Shown piece after piece: positions 47,018 to 57,823 of a DNA stretch of 64,000 nt (positions are counted from its first letter, which is position 1; every line of letters starts with the position of its first letter). The position numbers were made by a program, and so were the translations under genes. The stretch is from contig JALQBC010000065.1 of assembly GCA_023375675.1 (NCBI GenBank), forward strand, positions 62,491-126,490. The letters run 5' to 3'. The DNA is from Cytospora piceicola (Eukaryota > Ascomycota > Sordariomycetes > Diaporthales > Cytosporaceae). A model generated the notes under the pieces. That model was not told where the DNA came from. It saw only the letters and a list, made by a program, of their open reading frames with translations, and made no database searches.

Positions 47018-49003
47018 CTAGTCGACGTCAACCATGAACGTGTTCACCTTCTTCTTTCCCTTGGCCTTTTGTCCACCCTTGAAATGCTTCTTTCCTGACA
47101 GGCTCATCTGAGCATCCTTCGGGTCCAGGTCGTTCTCCAGCGCAGTCATAGCCTTTGCTTTCCTTCCGGTCAACTGCTTGGTGCTCGCCACCTTGCCCTG
47201 CTCAGAGTATTTGTAGCTGAACGGCCTATCAACGTGGCCAGCGCTACCACTACCCGGTCCGAAGAACGTCTTGTCCAAGTCTTTGGTTTTGGGTCCTGCC
47301 GGCATGAAAGAAGCCAGATCAGGGTCCACCGCCTGCTCATCTTCTTCAGCGAGAGACGTGGCTTCCATGGCTGTAGAGAGCGCGAGCCTTCTCTTGCCGG
47401 TAAGGTGGGACGGGTCGTAAAGCTCTTCGTTAAACTCCTTTGCGTCAATGTCTCCTGGTGGTGGCTCGACCCAGAGGAGCTTTCCATTGACGTAGTCTTT
47501 GAGGATATGTCTGGCTGCTCGGGACTCGTCCGGGTTGCCTTGGCCTGTCGTCGCGAAGCCTCTGGCACGAGCGTAAGCCCTCAACATCTCCTGTGCCGTG
47601 GGCATACCGGTTCCGCCCTCTTCCAGAGCCCTCATACGGATCTTGATACCATACAAGGCCTCCAGGAAGTCCTTGGGTATCCTCCGAGCCACTGTTGCAG
47701 CAGGGCCAGTGAATTCTCGCAGCTGGTCAATCGGCAGCACACCGTTACACACCAGCTCCGCCTTCGTGGTTGCGAAGTTGGGGAACACAAGACCGGGACA
47801 ATCGCAGAGGATGACCTTGTCGCTGAGATGGATTGTTTGAAAATGCTTGGTCTTTCCAGGTGTGGAAGACACAGAAACCTTCTTTGCTCCAATGAGGGCG
47901 TTGATCGTGGACGATTTTCCGACGTTAGGATAACCGACCAAGCCAATCGTCCATTTGCGGTCTCCCTCGGGGTTTTCAGGGGCGTGTTCGAGGAAGATTT
48001 CTTCCAGCTCTTCCACCGTCAATATCCGGGTCTCCTCGTCATCTTCCTCTGGGGCTATAGCCTCCACGGTCAAGGGAAGTTGGGGCTTCTTTCCTGACTC
48101 TTTTGTCTCCTCTTCTTCCTCCGTATCATCTTCTGAAAGCTCCTCCTCCTGGCCTTCTGTATCCTTCGCAGCCCGAGAACTGCTCGGTTGATATTCTTCA
48201 TCGGAGTCAGCTTCTTCCTCTTCCTGAGACTCCTTTGCAAGCTGCGCCGAGAAGAACCTGTAGGCGATCTTTGCGCCCTTCAGATAGTTTGCCCATGCTT
48301 TCCGTTGCTTGTAGGTCATCATGTCGGCCTTGTTGATCAGAAGCAGGTTTTCCTTCTTCGGGTCGACGGCCTTAACGTAGTGCTCCAAGTCATCAGATCG
48401 GAACATCATGGGGTTCCGTGCATCAACAATCTGCACGATCAGGTCCGACCTCTCAATGACACGCCAGAGCTGGCGCCACACCTCCAGATTTCGCTCGAAA
48501 GGGGTCATGAGCAGGTCGTTGTTCTCCTGCAGTTCCGCCAGGCCTCTGCGCCAGTTGAGAAAGCTCTCACGTTCCAACGCCTCCAACTCTTGCGGCGTTG
48601 TCGAAGCATCCCACTTGGGTCGCTTTGGCACCGTCAACTTGAATCTGTTCTCCTTGTGCTTCTTCAATGTGTTGCGCTCCTCCGTCGCTGATAGCAAGTA
48701 CGGGTTCTTCTGGTCCGTGTGAATGATCTTCACGTTGTTCATCTTCTCGGCCGTGAAGTCTGTGCCCGCCAGCTCCGCCGTGGCCAAGAACTCATCCAGT
48801 GCACCCTGTTCAGTGATGGATCTCATCTTGACCCAGCTCGCCTCCTCGCGGTCGTTCGTGATGTATTGCTCGCCCGTCGCATGATTCGTACGGGTGACGC
48901 CCTGACCTGCTTTCTTCCGGTCGGAGCCCTTGCCTTTGCCGAAGCGATCGTGCATAAGGGCGTTGCCCAAGCCAACATTCTTCTGGCTCTTTGGTTGCGG
49001 CAT
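47018..49003 (-). CDS. LSG1: Large subunit GTPase 1 (60S ribosome maturation)
   Basis: A single exon of 661 residues. Lsg1 is the cytoplasmic circularly permuted GTPase that triggers release of the export adaptor Nmd3 from pre-60S particles. The permuted order is visible: the G4 motif NKAD at 224-227 comes before G1 GYPNVGKSS at 357-365 and G3 DCPG at 401-404. VDARNPMMFRSDDLE precedes G4. An acidic linker (about 260-330) separates the halves, as in orthologs. The N-terminus (GLGNALMHDRFGKGK) and the basic end (KHFKGGQKAKGKKKVNTF) are typical. The start codon lies 390 bp from that of LTV1, on the opposite strand. Confidence 0.97.
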   Translation of the reverse strand: MPQPKSQKNVGLGNALMHDRFGKGKGSDRKKAGQGVTRTNHATGEQYITNDREEASWVKMRSITEQGALDEFLATAELAGTDFTAEKMNNVKIIHTDQKNPYLLSATEERNTLKKHKENRFKLTVPKRPKWDASTTPQELEALERESFLNWRRGLAELQENNDLLMTPFERNLEVWRQLWRVIERSDLIVQIVDARNPMMFRSDDLEHYVKAVDPKKENLLLINKADMMTYKQRKAWANYLKGAKIAYRFFSAQLAKESQEEEEADSDEEYQPSSSRAAKDTEGQEEELSEDDTEEEEETKESGKKPQLPLTVEAIAPEEDDEETRILTVEELEEIFLEHAPENPEGDRKWTIGLVGYPNVGKSSTINALIGAKKVSVSSTPGKTKHFQTIHLSDKVILCDCPGLVFPNFATTKAELVCNGVLPIDQLREFTGPAATVARRIPKDFLEALYGIKIRMRALEEGGTGMPTAQEMLRAYARARGFATTGQGNPDESRAARHILKDYVNGKLLWVEPPPGDIDAKEFNEELYDPSHLTGKRRLALSTAMEATSLAEEDEQAVDPDLASFMPAGPKTKDLDKTFFGPGSGSAGHVDRPFSYKYSEQGKVASTKQLTGRKAKAMTALENDLDPKDAQMSLSGKKHFKGGQKAKGKKKVNTFMVDVD

Positions 49004-49393
49004 GATAGTTGTCGCTGGTCGTGATTTCTCGAGGTTGTTGGGGATAGAACAATTGACAGGAGTTAGTTCAATCTAAAAATTCGGTGATGACTTTCGGTGT
49101 GAACTTGTCCACCACTTTGCCGAATAGAAGCTGAAATGGTCCCGTATTAAAATTGACTGGTGACGGAATCAGGGCGCATACATGGCTTAGAAATTGGAGT
49201 CGCGGGGCAAAGATTCTTTTCTAAGCAAGGCCGGGCAGCCCCGCGCCGATAAGATAAGGAAATTTTTAGGTTTGCACCAGGCTCGCCTCCATCTTTTGTA
49301 TACCCCGACATTCGAGACAGCGGACTCTTCAAGATTTGTGAAGGCCACTCTGATTCTTTCCTATCATATCGACAACCCCGGCCCAAAATCAAG
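49004..49393. promoter_or_regulatory. Bidirectional promoter shared by LSG1 (60S) and LTV1 (40S)
   Basis: 390 bp separate the two divergent start codons, so the genes must share this promoter region. A/T tracts resembling the ribosomal RNA processing element occur on both sides (CTAAAAATTCG near 49073 and GGAAATTTTTAGG near 49258). The match to the consensus is partial and only suggestive. Confidence 0.6.
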
Positions 49394-50641
49394 ATGCCCC
49401 CATCAAACTGGCAGAAAGCCAAGAAGTCGGGCACTGCCCAGCATTTCACGCTGGTGCATCGGCCACAAAACGACCCTCGAATCAACGATGATTCAGCACC
49501 ATCTATGGTTCTGAACCCGACACAGCAAGGCAGCGGCAAAGTGAAGAAGCTGGACGAACTCGAATCGGAGCTGGGGTCGGACGCTCAGAGCATACGAGAC
49601 AATGAGGGAGAGGCCGCAAACCACGGTGTCTACTTCGACGATACTGAATATGACTATATGCAACATATGCGCGAGATTGGCAAGGGCGGCGGCGACGCTG
49701 TGTTCGTAGAATCGCAGGGGTCACTGAACAAGGACAAGGGCAAACAAAAGCAATCTTTGGAAGAGGCCCTACAGCAGATGGAGTTGGAGCAAAAGTCCGG
49801 TGATCTCTTCGACGAGGATATTCTACCGTCCAAGGACCTGCAGAGGTTGAACTACCAGGCGCAACAGAATGTGCCTGATGCGCTCGCAGGGTTCCAACCA
49901 GACATGGATCCTCGTCTGCGTGAGGTGCTCGAGGCCTTGGAGGACGAAGAGTATGTGGATGATGATGAGGACATCTTCCAGCAGTTGTCCAAGGATGCGA
50001 AAGAGCTGAACGACCACGAATTCGATGAGACTTACGACGACTACGATGGCGATGATGGCTGGGAATCAGATGGTACCGCGAAGCCCAACAAAGAGTACAA
50101 AGATGACGAAGTGCCAAGCCTCGTCAGTACGGCTGAGACACCAGAGGAAGGGCCCTCTCAAGACTGGCTCGAGGACTTCAAGCAATTCAAGAAGGACCAG
50201 AAGACCGAGAAGAAGCCAACACCGCCTTCGCAGGTGGATGGCTTGTCATCGATATGGACGACAACGACCATGGGTGGCCGCAAGAAGAAGAGGAAGGGTG
50301 CTCTCACAAACCCATCAACCTACTCGATGACGTCTTCTGCGCTGGTGCGCAATGAGCAGCTGACAATCCTGGACGCGCGCTTCGACAAGATGGAAGAGCG
50401 CTATAACGAGGTGGAGGATGAGGGATCGATTATCTCAGGCATGTCGGGCATGTCGGGCATGTCGAGCATACAGGGGCCGATGAGACAAGACTTCGACGGT
50501 ATCCTTGATGAATTCTTGGGCAACCACGTCGTGAAGGGAAAGAGGCGCGTCAAGAGGGGCAAGGACATGAGTGGAGTTCAGGAACTGGACGAGATCAGAA
50601 GACAATTAGGACCGGCACGGCTTCCGGGTCGAAAAGCGTAA
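49394..50641 (+). CDS. LTV1: Ltv1, 40S ribosome biogenesis and export factor
   Basis: A single exon of 415 residues. Ltv1 binds pre-40S particles near Rps3, Rps10 and Rps20 and is released after casein-kinase phosphorylation during late 40S maturation. The conserved start [23 protein letters not shown], the segment [17 protein letters not shown], the acidic middle ([17 protein letters not shown]) and the C-terminal block [33 protein letters not shown] match the family. A small GMS tandem repeat (GGCATGTCG units, about 50437-50463) lies after the helix. The end is basic ([11 protein letters not shown]). Confidence 0.95.
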   Translation: MPPSNWQKAKKSGTAQHFTLVHRPQNDPRINDDSAPSMVLNPTQQGSGKVKKLDELESELGSDAQSIRDNEGEAANHGVYFDDTEYDYMQHMREIGKGGGDAVFVESQGSLNKDKGKQKQSLEEALQQMELEQKSGDLFDEDILPSKDLQRLNYQAQQNVPDALAGFQPDMDPRLREVLEALEDEEYVDDDEDIFQQLSKDAKELNDHEFDETYDDYDGDDGWESDGTAKPNKEYKDDEVPSLVSTAETPEEGPSQDWLEDFKQFKKDQKTEKKPTPPSQVDGLSSIWTTTTMGGRKKKRKGALTNPSTYSMTSSALVRNEQLTILDARFDKMEERYNEVEDEGSIISGMSGMSGMSSIQGPMRQDFDGILDEFLGNHVVKGKRRVKRGKDMSGVQELDEIRRQLGPARLPGRKA

Positions 50642-51253
50642 CCGCGTCAAATTATCCGGCATCCACCTCATGACTGAACGATCCATAGCTTCACAACCTC
50701 TCAGGAGCCAAACTCAATTCTCAAGATACCCTTTTCATCGCAATTGCAACTCGATTGTCAAGCTGCTCGTGACATGCCGTGCAGCCTGTTTTCGGTATTG
50801 CAATTATCACTCCGGAGGTTCCATTGTGAGCCGCACTGCATAGAGACCTCGTAGCCCGGCCTTAAAAGACAGTCAACCATAAGCCATACTCGAAATCCCG
50901 TCCCGGGTGACACATGGCACAGCGTGAACAAAATCATTTTCAGTATGAGACGTAGAGTAGGAGGATGACGACAACTTGCCCAAAACGTTCAAATGTTAAG
51001 GGTTCACTGGACGAGATCTTTGTTCAAGGGGTATGCAGCTTGAAAGGCCCGGGCTCAGAGCGCTATACCCAAAATGGAATGGCGCACTAGCGAGCTCCCG
51101 CAGCGCAATAGCAAGCATGGACGTCAACTCCAGCAATCTACTGTCTTGGATTCTGACCCCGACCGCGACCCTGACCAAGGTCCAAATCACCAACTACCCC
51201 AACCATCCGAAGATCGACCACAAACTGAAGCTGGCGGTCGGACTCCAGAAGAA
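50642..51253. other. Intergenic between LTV1 and SAC3
   Basis: 612 bp between tandem plus-strand genes, containing the LTV1 3' flank and the SAC3 promoter. The SAC3 frame is open back to an ATG at 51074, so the last 180 bp may be coding. Confidence 0.5.
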
Positions 51254-54200
51254 ATGGCAGGCTTCGGTCAAGCGCCTGTATTCGGAGCGCAGGCGCTTTC
51301 GACCGACGCGACCAATCGATCACTTTCGCCATTTGGAGCTCCATCAAACTCATCTGCACCTTTTGGTCAGCCACAGCACCAAACACCTGTCTTTGGGGCG
51401 CCCATGGGAATGACGAATAGTTCTTTCCAACAAGCTCAGACCTCGTCGCCGTTTGCTTCTCTGAACAACACGACCAACGTCCCCAGCGGCGACTCATCCA
51501 GCGGTCCAGTCTTTGGCAGTTCTGACCTGACGAACGGCAGCGCGATGAGTGGCAACCCCTTTGCGGCAGCCACCGCTGCTCCAGCAGGAATGACAGCGAA
51601 CCCTTTTGCGACACCAGTGACGAATGCTTCGTTGAACCCTTTCGGAAATGCGACTCCTGCGACAAATCAAAATGGTGTGACGGCGGCCAACCCGTTCGCA
51701 TCAGGCGCCTCATCTAATCCATTTGGAACTTCCACCAGCCCTGCGAACGGCGTATCAAGCGTCTTCGCGAAACCGGCCGAAGCTCCGAGCCACGCCACAG
51801 GTACATTCGCCGGCGCTGCAGCAAACAACCAGAAGAGGAAGAATGGATTCGAGGGCACGGGGAATTTCAAGCGATTGGCATTCGACTCCACGCCAAATAC
51901 TTTTCAGACACAAAGGGCTGCTTTCCCAAATACGACAACAAGCAATGGGTCCAGCGGCTTCGGTGTCAAGGATACGCGGAAGAACCGCAACGGCTTTGCA
52001 GACTATCTGCAAGAGAGGGAAGTCAATGGTCTTGCTCCGGTAACAGCACCTACACAAAACATGACCGTCAATGGAGGAAAGAAGAAGTCACCCTCGGTAT
52101 ATGCGAAGGAAATACTGGATCAGTTGCGAAAGGGCAGCGTCAAGCCTCCGGGATGGCCCAAACAGCCAGGCAACCCAGCCAGTAGGAAACCGATGGAAGA
52201 CCATCGTGAGAAGTACAAAAAGTACGAGGGACAAGTTCGCGCAACTTTGGTCAAAGCAGGGCTCATCGATGATCCGGATGTACGGAAGAAATTGAGTGAT
52301 GCTATCGATTTCAGGGGCATCTGCGAGGATATGTGCCCGGAGGGTGAGAAGGTGTCAAGAATTGTCGAATACGACGTCAAGGCGGCAGAGAAGACAGCGA
52401 GCCCAGACGGCTTAGAAATGTGGCCCGACCCTGCTCGAATGGTCAAGACTTTCAAGCGCTCAGCCGCTGGAAGCGACTCCCCTCTGCCAACGGAGGTTCG
52501 GTCGCCGGCTGCCTTGAGACGGACAGTCGACTACCTTGTTGACGATCTACTCAAGAGCGATGAGAACCTGCCGTCGCTTCACAACTTTCTCTGGGACCGG
52601 ACGAGGGCGATTCGGAAGGACTTTATTTTTCAGAATGCCATGTCGGCAGAGGAACGGACCGACCAGATCTACTGCTTGGAAAATGTCGCCAGATTCCATG
52701 CTGTTGCGCTCCATCTCCTGTCACAAGAAGGCTTTGCAGCCGAAGATTTCTCCGAGCAGCAAGAGCGCGAACAACTTGGTAAGACATTGCTTTCTCTGAT
52801 GCAGGTCTACGACGAGTGCAAAGACATGCAGGGTGTCAAGATGCAAAATGAGGCCGAATTTCGAGCTTATTATCTACTCTTCAACGCTCACGACCCGTTT
52901 GTCATGCAACAGATGCAGGATTGGAACGACAAGTTCTGGTTCCAGTCAACGGAAATCCAGACGGTCGTCGCACTGATCGAGGCGATGCAAAATGTATGGA
53001 ACGGTCGTGGACCACTTAGGCCCCAGATTCCTCTGACCACGGGCTCTCCATCTTTCACCACATATTTCTCCATTGTCGAGAATCCTCGAGTGTCCTATAC
53101 CATGGGCTGTTTCGCCGAGATCCACTTCACCGAAATTCGGCGGCATTTGTTGAAGAGCATTCATAAGGCATATGGAAGGGTCAGAGACGGCCCAAAGGAC
53201 CTGACGGCGAAGGTCCTCAACACCATGTTTCGCTTTGACACGGAGGACCAGTGTATGGCGTTTCTGGAAGAGCTTGGCATGGAGTTTTCGTCACAAGGGG
53301 CAGACGAGCCCTACCTTGTTGTCGAGCGGAGGAGGAGCATCCCGGGGAAGACTGTTCGACAATCGTTCTCAGGGGTGATAGTCGAACCAAAACGTGGCAA
53401 CCGCCCTCTGCCTGAAGTTATCCATACTACTGTCTTTGAGGACGGCTCATATTCTATTGGACAACCGGTAAGTCCTGACAGCATGTTCGTCACGCAGCCC
53501 TCTGGGATGTCCGTCAACGGCCATCAACGGCAAAGCCAGGTTGAAGTCAATTTCTCCGATGAAGATTCACCATCATCGTCTCCGGCGCCACCTAAAAATA
53601 CATTCTCGCCGTTTCAAAAGCCACCAGCGACCAACGGATTCGGTTTGCCGCAGACAAACAAGTCTTTGTTTGGCTCGGCTCCCGCGAATCCATTTTCTTC
53701 CGCGCCATCCATTTTCAGTGCTCCAGCCGCGGACAAGTCTACCCCGAACACAAAGGCTCCCACCTTCTCTTGGGCATCTCATCCATCTCCAAACATCTTT
53801 GCCAAACCGGCCTCATCCGAGCCTGGAGCGCAGGCACCGACACAAAAGCCTGGATTCGCTTGGCCGACTACGCCGTCAGACGCTGCAGCAACCACAGCAC
53901 CTTCTAGCAGTAGTTCTGGTGGCGTTTTCGACGCCTGGAACAATCCAGCAAATAAAGCTAATGCGCCTTTCTTCCCTCCCACCGCTTCTTTGACGGGTCC
54001 CACTAGCATCTACTCGCCGGTGACCTCGATCAATGATCAGGGCAATGCCTCAAAAGATATAGGCCAGAAACCAAGTTCTCAATCAGCTATCACATCCACG
54101 GCTGTGCCACCCGTCTCGCAAGATGAACCAAGCTCTGGAACTTCTATTTTCTCAAAGTCTCCCGGTGTCTCAGGTCCAACACCTACACCTCCGATGTCCA

Positions 54201-55768
54201 GTGCTTCACCATTCAACACCACACTCCCGGCCACGCAACAGCCCGAAATGACCACGCAATCAAACTCTCCGGCATTGTCAACGAATCCGGTAGTCAAGGC
54301 CCCGGCATGGCCGCCTCGAACTTCTGCTCCACCAAAGGATCTGATGGTCGATTTCACGAAATGGATAGTGCTCGGCGACAACGGGTTGATGGAAGAGTTC
54401 CAGGAGGCTCTCGTGGAGCATCTAGTTCGTAGTGCGTTCAGTCAGTACCAGAATGAGGAAGAAGAACGCCAACACAAGGAAGCAGAGGAGAGATCTTGGG
54501 CGGAAGCACGGAAATTCAGAAAATACAGCTTGCGAGTCAAATACTTCTACCGCTGGCGGGAAATTTCGAGGAAATCGGCTCTGAAACGTGTTGGACGGCA
54601 AAACAGAGCTGCGATAAAAGCATACAGAGAAGCGAAACTGGCCGAGGCTAGGGCTACGAAGGCCAAGGCGGAAAAGGACGAACAGGCTCGTCTCAAGCGG
54701 CTTACCGAATCATCATCATTGTCTTGGCTCGACGAACTCGAGAAGGATCGGGCTTTGAAACGAGCTAGGAGGGAGAGCATGTCCCTTGATACGTCAAGAC
54801 GGAGCAGCTTCGCTTCAACCAATAGAGACGCCTTGCTTGCCACCGGAGTCTTCTCAGGGCTTCGGCATGAGCGAGATGTGGCCGCGGATTGCGTTAGGGA
54901 TGACGACTCCCTCTACGATCACCTTGTCGGGGTGTCGATACATCCAAATCAAAGCCAGACGAGCATGGGTCCTCCGGCCAAACCTAAGGACCCCCTTCGA
55001 TCTGTCCGCAATGCTGCCGTAGCTAAGCCCCTACCGAAACCCAAACTGAGCAAGAAGGCGCAATACCTCCAAGATCTTCTAAGTGGCAAGCACAAGGAAG
55101 ACGATCTCATCAGTTTCAGGAGCAGCACTTCTTCGCGTCTCGGCCACTCAACAGCAACAAGCGCTGGTGGGAAAGTCACAAACTTCTCAAGATATCAGTC
55201 TTCATCGCCTCGATCCTCGGCCGAACCAGATCGGCCGAAGAACGGACCAGGAAGCGGCATCAAATCCTCGTACTGGCTGCTCAGAAGCCGTGGACTTTTC
55301 GCTACACCTACTGGTCATGTCTTGTCTGACAAGGCCCCTCGTCCTACTTCAAATGCTGTCTACGGAGGTGGTTCGCAGTACTCTGGAGACTCAGAGGCCG
55401 GCGATTTCGATGACCGCGTCTTGGAGCAGGACGGCGCCTACCGCGCAAGTCTAGGCTTGAACGGGGCCCGTCGCAGTACCTTCAGCGTCCGTTCAGAGGC
55501 GGCATCTCCACCACGACCAAGCTTCTTGAGACCAAATGCAGCCGCATCGAGGCAGTCCCTACCAACAGGAGCCTCCGCATCGACACTGCTGGCTCATCGG
55601 CAGCTAGATGGCGATGCTGCGTCCCAGGCCTCTGCGGAGGGCAGTGCCGTCAGCACCATGCAACAAGACGTCGAAGAGAGCCTGAGGGAGCTGAGGAAGG
55701 TCGCTGCAGAATTGGACGGTGAGACGGAGTGGTATCGCGAACAGAATAAACAGCTATTCAAAGGCTAG
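51254..55768 (+). CDS. SAC3: Sac3/GANP-family mRNA export scaffold with FG-like repeats
   Basis: A single exon of 1504 residues from this start. Sac3 is the scaffold of TREX-2 (with Thp1, Sus1, Cdc31, Sem1), which couples transcription to mRNA export at the nuclear pore. The first 230 residues carry FG and PF repeats (FGQAPVFGAQ, SPFGAPS, NPFGNAT, NPFGTST). The SAC3/GANP domain follows: FRGICEDMCPEGEKVSRIVEYDVKAAEK, LHNFLWDRTRAIRKDF, QNVWNGRGPLRPQIPLT, SYTMGCFAEIHFTEIRRH. A second FG-like stretch (NGFGLPQ, SLFGSAP, NPFSSAP) and a long helical region (RKFRKYSLRVKYFYRWREI, likely the Cdc31/Sus1-binding part) lead to the C-terminus. The frame is open to an upstream ATG at 51074 (60 more residues). 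I chose MAGFGQ because the FG region begins there; the longer form cannot be excluded. Confidence 0.9.
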   Translation: MAGFGQAPVFGAQALSTDATNRSLSPFGAPSNSSAPFGQPQHQTPVFGAPMGMTNSSFQQAQTSSPFASLNNTTNVPSGDSSSGPVFGSSDLTNGSAMSGNPFAAATAAPAGMTANPFATPVTNASLNPFGNATPATNQNGVTAANPFASGASSNPFGTSTSPANGVSSVFAKPAEAPSHATGTFAGAAANNQKRKNGFEGTGNFKRLAFDSTPNTFQTQRAAFPNTTTSNGSSGFGVKDTRKNRNGFADYLQEREVNGLAPVTAPTQNMTVNGGKKKSPSVYAKEILDQLRKGSVKPPGWPKQPGNPASRKPMEDHREKYKKYEGQVRATLVKAGLIDDPDVRKKLSDAIDFRGICEDMCPEGEKVSRIVEYDVKAAEKTASPDGLEMWPDPARMVKTFKRSAAGSDSPLPTEVRSPAALRRTVDYLVDDLLKSDENLPSLHNFLWDRTRAIRKDFIFQNAMSAEERTDQIYCLENVARFHAVALHLLSQEGFAAEDFSEQQEREQLGKTLLSLMQVYDECKDMQGVKMQNEAEFRAYYLLFNAHDPFVMQQMQDWNDKFWFQSTEIQTVVALIEAMQNVWNGRGPLRPQIPLTTGSPSFTTYFSIVENPRVSYTMGCFAEIHFTEIRRHLLKSIHKAYGRVRDGPKDLTAKVLNTMFRFDTEDQCMAFLEELGMEFSSQGADEPYLVVERRRSIPGKTVRQSFSGVIVEPKRGNRPLPEVIHTTVFEDGSYSIGQPVSPDSMFVTQPSGMSVNGHQRQSQVEVNFSDEDSPSSSPAPPKNTFSPFQKPPATNGFGLPQTNKSLFGSAPANPFSSAPSIFSAPAADKSTPNTKAPTFSWASHPSPNIFAKPASSEPGAQAPTQKPGFAWPTTPSDAAATTAPSSSSSGGVFDAWNNPANKANAPFFPPTASLTGPTSIYSPVTSINDQGNASKDIGQKPSSQSAITSTAVPPVSQDEPSSGTSIFSKSPGVSGPTPTPPMSSASPFNTTLPATQQPEMTTQSNSPALSTNPVVKAPAWPPRTSAPPKDLMVDFTKWIVLGDNGLMEEFQEALVEHLVRSAFSQYQNEEEERQHKEAEERSWAEARKFRKYSLRVKYFYRWREISRKSALKRVGRQNRAAIKAYREAKLAEARATKAKAEKDEQARLKRLTESSSLSWLDELEKDRALKRARRESMSLDTSRRSSFASTNRDALLATGVFSGLRHERDVAADCVRDDDSLYDHLVGVSIHPNQSQTSMGPPAKPKDPLRSVRNAAVAKPLPKPKLSKKAQYLQDLLSGKHKEDDLISFRSSTSSRLGHSTATSAGGKVTNFSRYQSSSPRSSAEPDRPKNGPGSGIKSSYWLLRSRGLFATPTGHVLSDKAPRPTSNAVYGGGSQYSGDSEAGDFDDRVLEQDGAYRASLGLNGARRSTFSVRSEAASPPRPSFLRPNAAASRQSLPTGASASTLLAHRQLDGDAASQASAEGSAVSTMQQDVEESLRELRKVAAELDGETEWYREQNKQLFKG

Positions 55769-57823
55769 CAAGCCTTCGTCACTGTGGGGTGGTGACCAAG
55801 GGACAACATACGGCCACAGGGCAGCAGGCCAGGATGTGCATCAGCAGAAGCAACCCCGAAGAAGATTCGGTCAGTAGGAGGCAGATCGGTGGATGGAGAA
55901 GGCAGGGAACAAAATGCGGAGCAGAACAACGACAAAATAGGTTGTCATCGCGCTTGACGGCATGGATAAGAAGGCGGATAGGTTTACTACGGCATCTGGG
56001 GACGGAAATGAAGATTTCGATTTTATGTTTTACAAATGACGGTCACAAGCTGGGCCCTCTACTGCATCAAGCCAGGCGTTCATTCGGCAAGGGGTTGGGG
56101 AAGCAAGGGTATCATGGTTACGGCAAGGCGAAGCCAAGGTCAAATAAAGCATGCATTGGGCAGGTTATTTGCTGTGAGAGTGTTTGATTTTATGTTTCTG
56201 GTGAAATATACCCAAGCGATCAAGGACAACCGGCATAAATACGCTTCCCTCCTGCGGTGACTCGAGCTTGCATTACGCTCTGTCACCTTATGTTAGTCTC
56301 TGTCAGAAGCAACCGCATGTGATCGTTGGTTATATCGGACTTGTATGGTCATCTGCTATGTCATGTTGTTTGTAGAGGGGGACGTCGGGTATGGACCCAC
56401 GTTTCGCCAGACCATGAAGCCGTGCTCACTTCCCGTACTGAACCATCCTCGGCCTCTGCTTAAACAACTTTCTCTTCCCATCCTCAATTGTGAAGCCCCT
56501 GACACGTCTAGGTTAGTCAGACAGACTTTCTCCGTCCTCTATAACCCGGCTCGATCCTATAGCTAAACTAAGCAACCTAGCAGCTGAGTAGATGCGCTTT
56601 TGCCGGGATACTCTATTGTATTATATTTTATTCTGATCTCAACTCGCCTTCGCCGACACCGAAACCGAAAAATCACAAGATCAAAACGAGTTCCATCCGC
56701 CCACCCCCCGCTCTACATACAATACAAGACAAGACCACAAGGAACACACCTCCCTGGATGATATAGTTGGTAGTAGGGGTTCAAGGAAGATGTTGACTTA
56801 AACCACAAGGTACTTGGTTGGTGGTTCTGGTTCAGGGGATGGCAACAGGCAAAAGACAGGCATACATATATCATCTATAGTCGGCAGGGTAAGAAACAAA
56901 CCCCACTCCCATACCATTACATCCATCCCCATTCTATTGCATATTGTTATTGACGTTTGGACCAATCACCCAAGGCGTTGAGGTTCGAGATTCTGAACTT
57001 CTCGTCGGCGACTTTCTCGGAGCCATATTTCGCGACCAGCTCATCGAGACAGCATTGCTGCCGTCCTACTGCGATGGCGAAGACGCCGACATCTATCACC
57101 CGTTCAGTCAACGTCCGGCCGATGCCGGATGGCGCCCCGGTGAGAGTCCAGTCTTGTATGGGAACGCCATCGCGCAGGAGCTGAAGTATACGACTACTCT
57201 AAGCTGAGTGTCTGAGAAGACTGGCGTCAGGTTCATATATCAGACTGTCGCGCTCTGAGGACATCATTTCTGCCGACGATGTCAAGTCGGGTCGCATCCC
57301 ACTTACATCCCCTTCATGTCAGGATGTGTAAACTACGGCAAGGCGAAGGCGTTGTTGTTTTCAGTCAAGCTCCCAGTAGTCAGACTCCTAACATTGGCAC
57401 GACCAGAGCGTTCAGATACAGACCAAATTTAGATAGACTTAGTATAATCAGGCCGAACTTAGGCTACAAACCTGACTGTAACCCAAATCAACTATCGTGA
57501 ACGGCATGGGTTACAAGGTGTGAGCACAAGAAATCGCAGGGTTGCCAGTACAGATGATGTGCAAAGTTTCAAGGATATGCTTTGTCATGACCAATAACAA
57601 GTTCGACATCGTACAAACATTTAGTTACGGAGATCATCTTGTTGAGAAAATTCGGAGAATGGTCAAAGGGTTGAAAAGGAGAAGGGCAATAATGTAGACA
57701 TTTCCCAGTTAAAGAGGCTGGGTATGGAATTTCGTATGATGGCTCCTCCAAATTGAAAGAAAAATTATGGTCAATGATGTTCAAGATCCTATCAGCTACG
57801 GCCCTCCTGAACAGGGTATCTGT
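55769..57823. other. Convergent intergenic region with a dehydrogenase relic
   Basis: 2.05 kb between the ends of SAC3 and ARG7. Apart from the short-chain dehydrogenase fragment at 56947-57170 (listed separately) no coding similarity was recognised. Confidence 0.5.
56947..57170 (-). pseudogene. Truncated short-chain dehydrogenase/reductase (SDR) relic
   Basis: On the minus strand the frame reads DWTLTGAPSGIGRTLTERVI, then FAIAVGRQQCCLDELVAKYG and KFRISNLNALG, ending at a TAA (56949-56947). This is the N-terminal Rossmann part of an SDR: the TGxxxGIG dinucleotide-binding motif, then the second strand with the AVGR cofactor-specificity turn. An ATG at 57170 (MAFP) is in another frame and becomes continuous with DWTLTG only after a single frameshift. 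The catalytic YxxxK half is absent downstream. Truncation plus the frameshift near the start indicate a dead fragment rather than a small gene. Confidence 0.6.
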
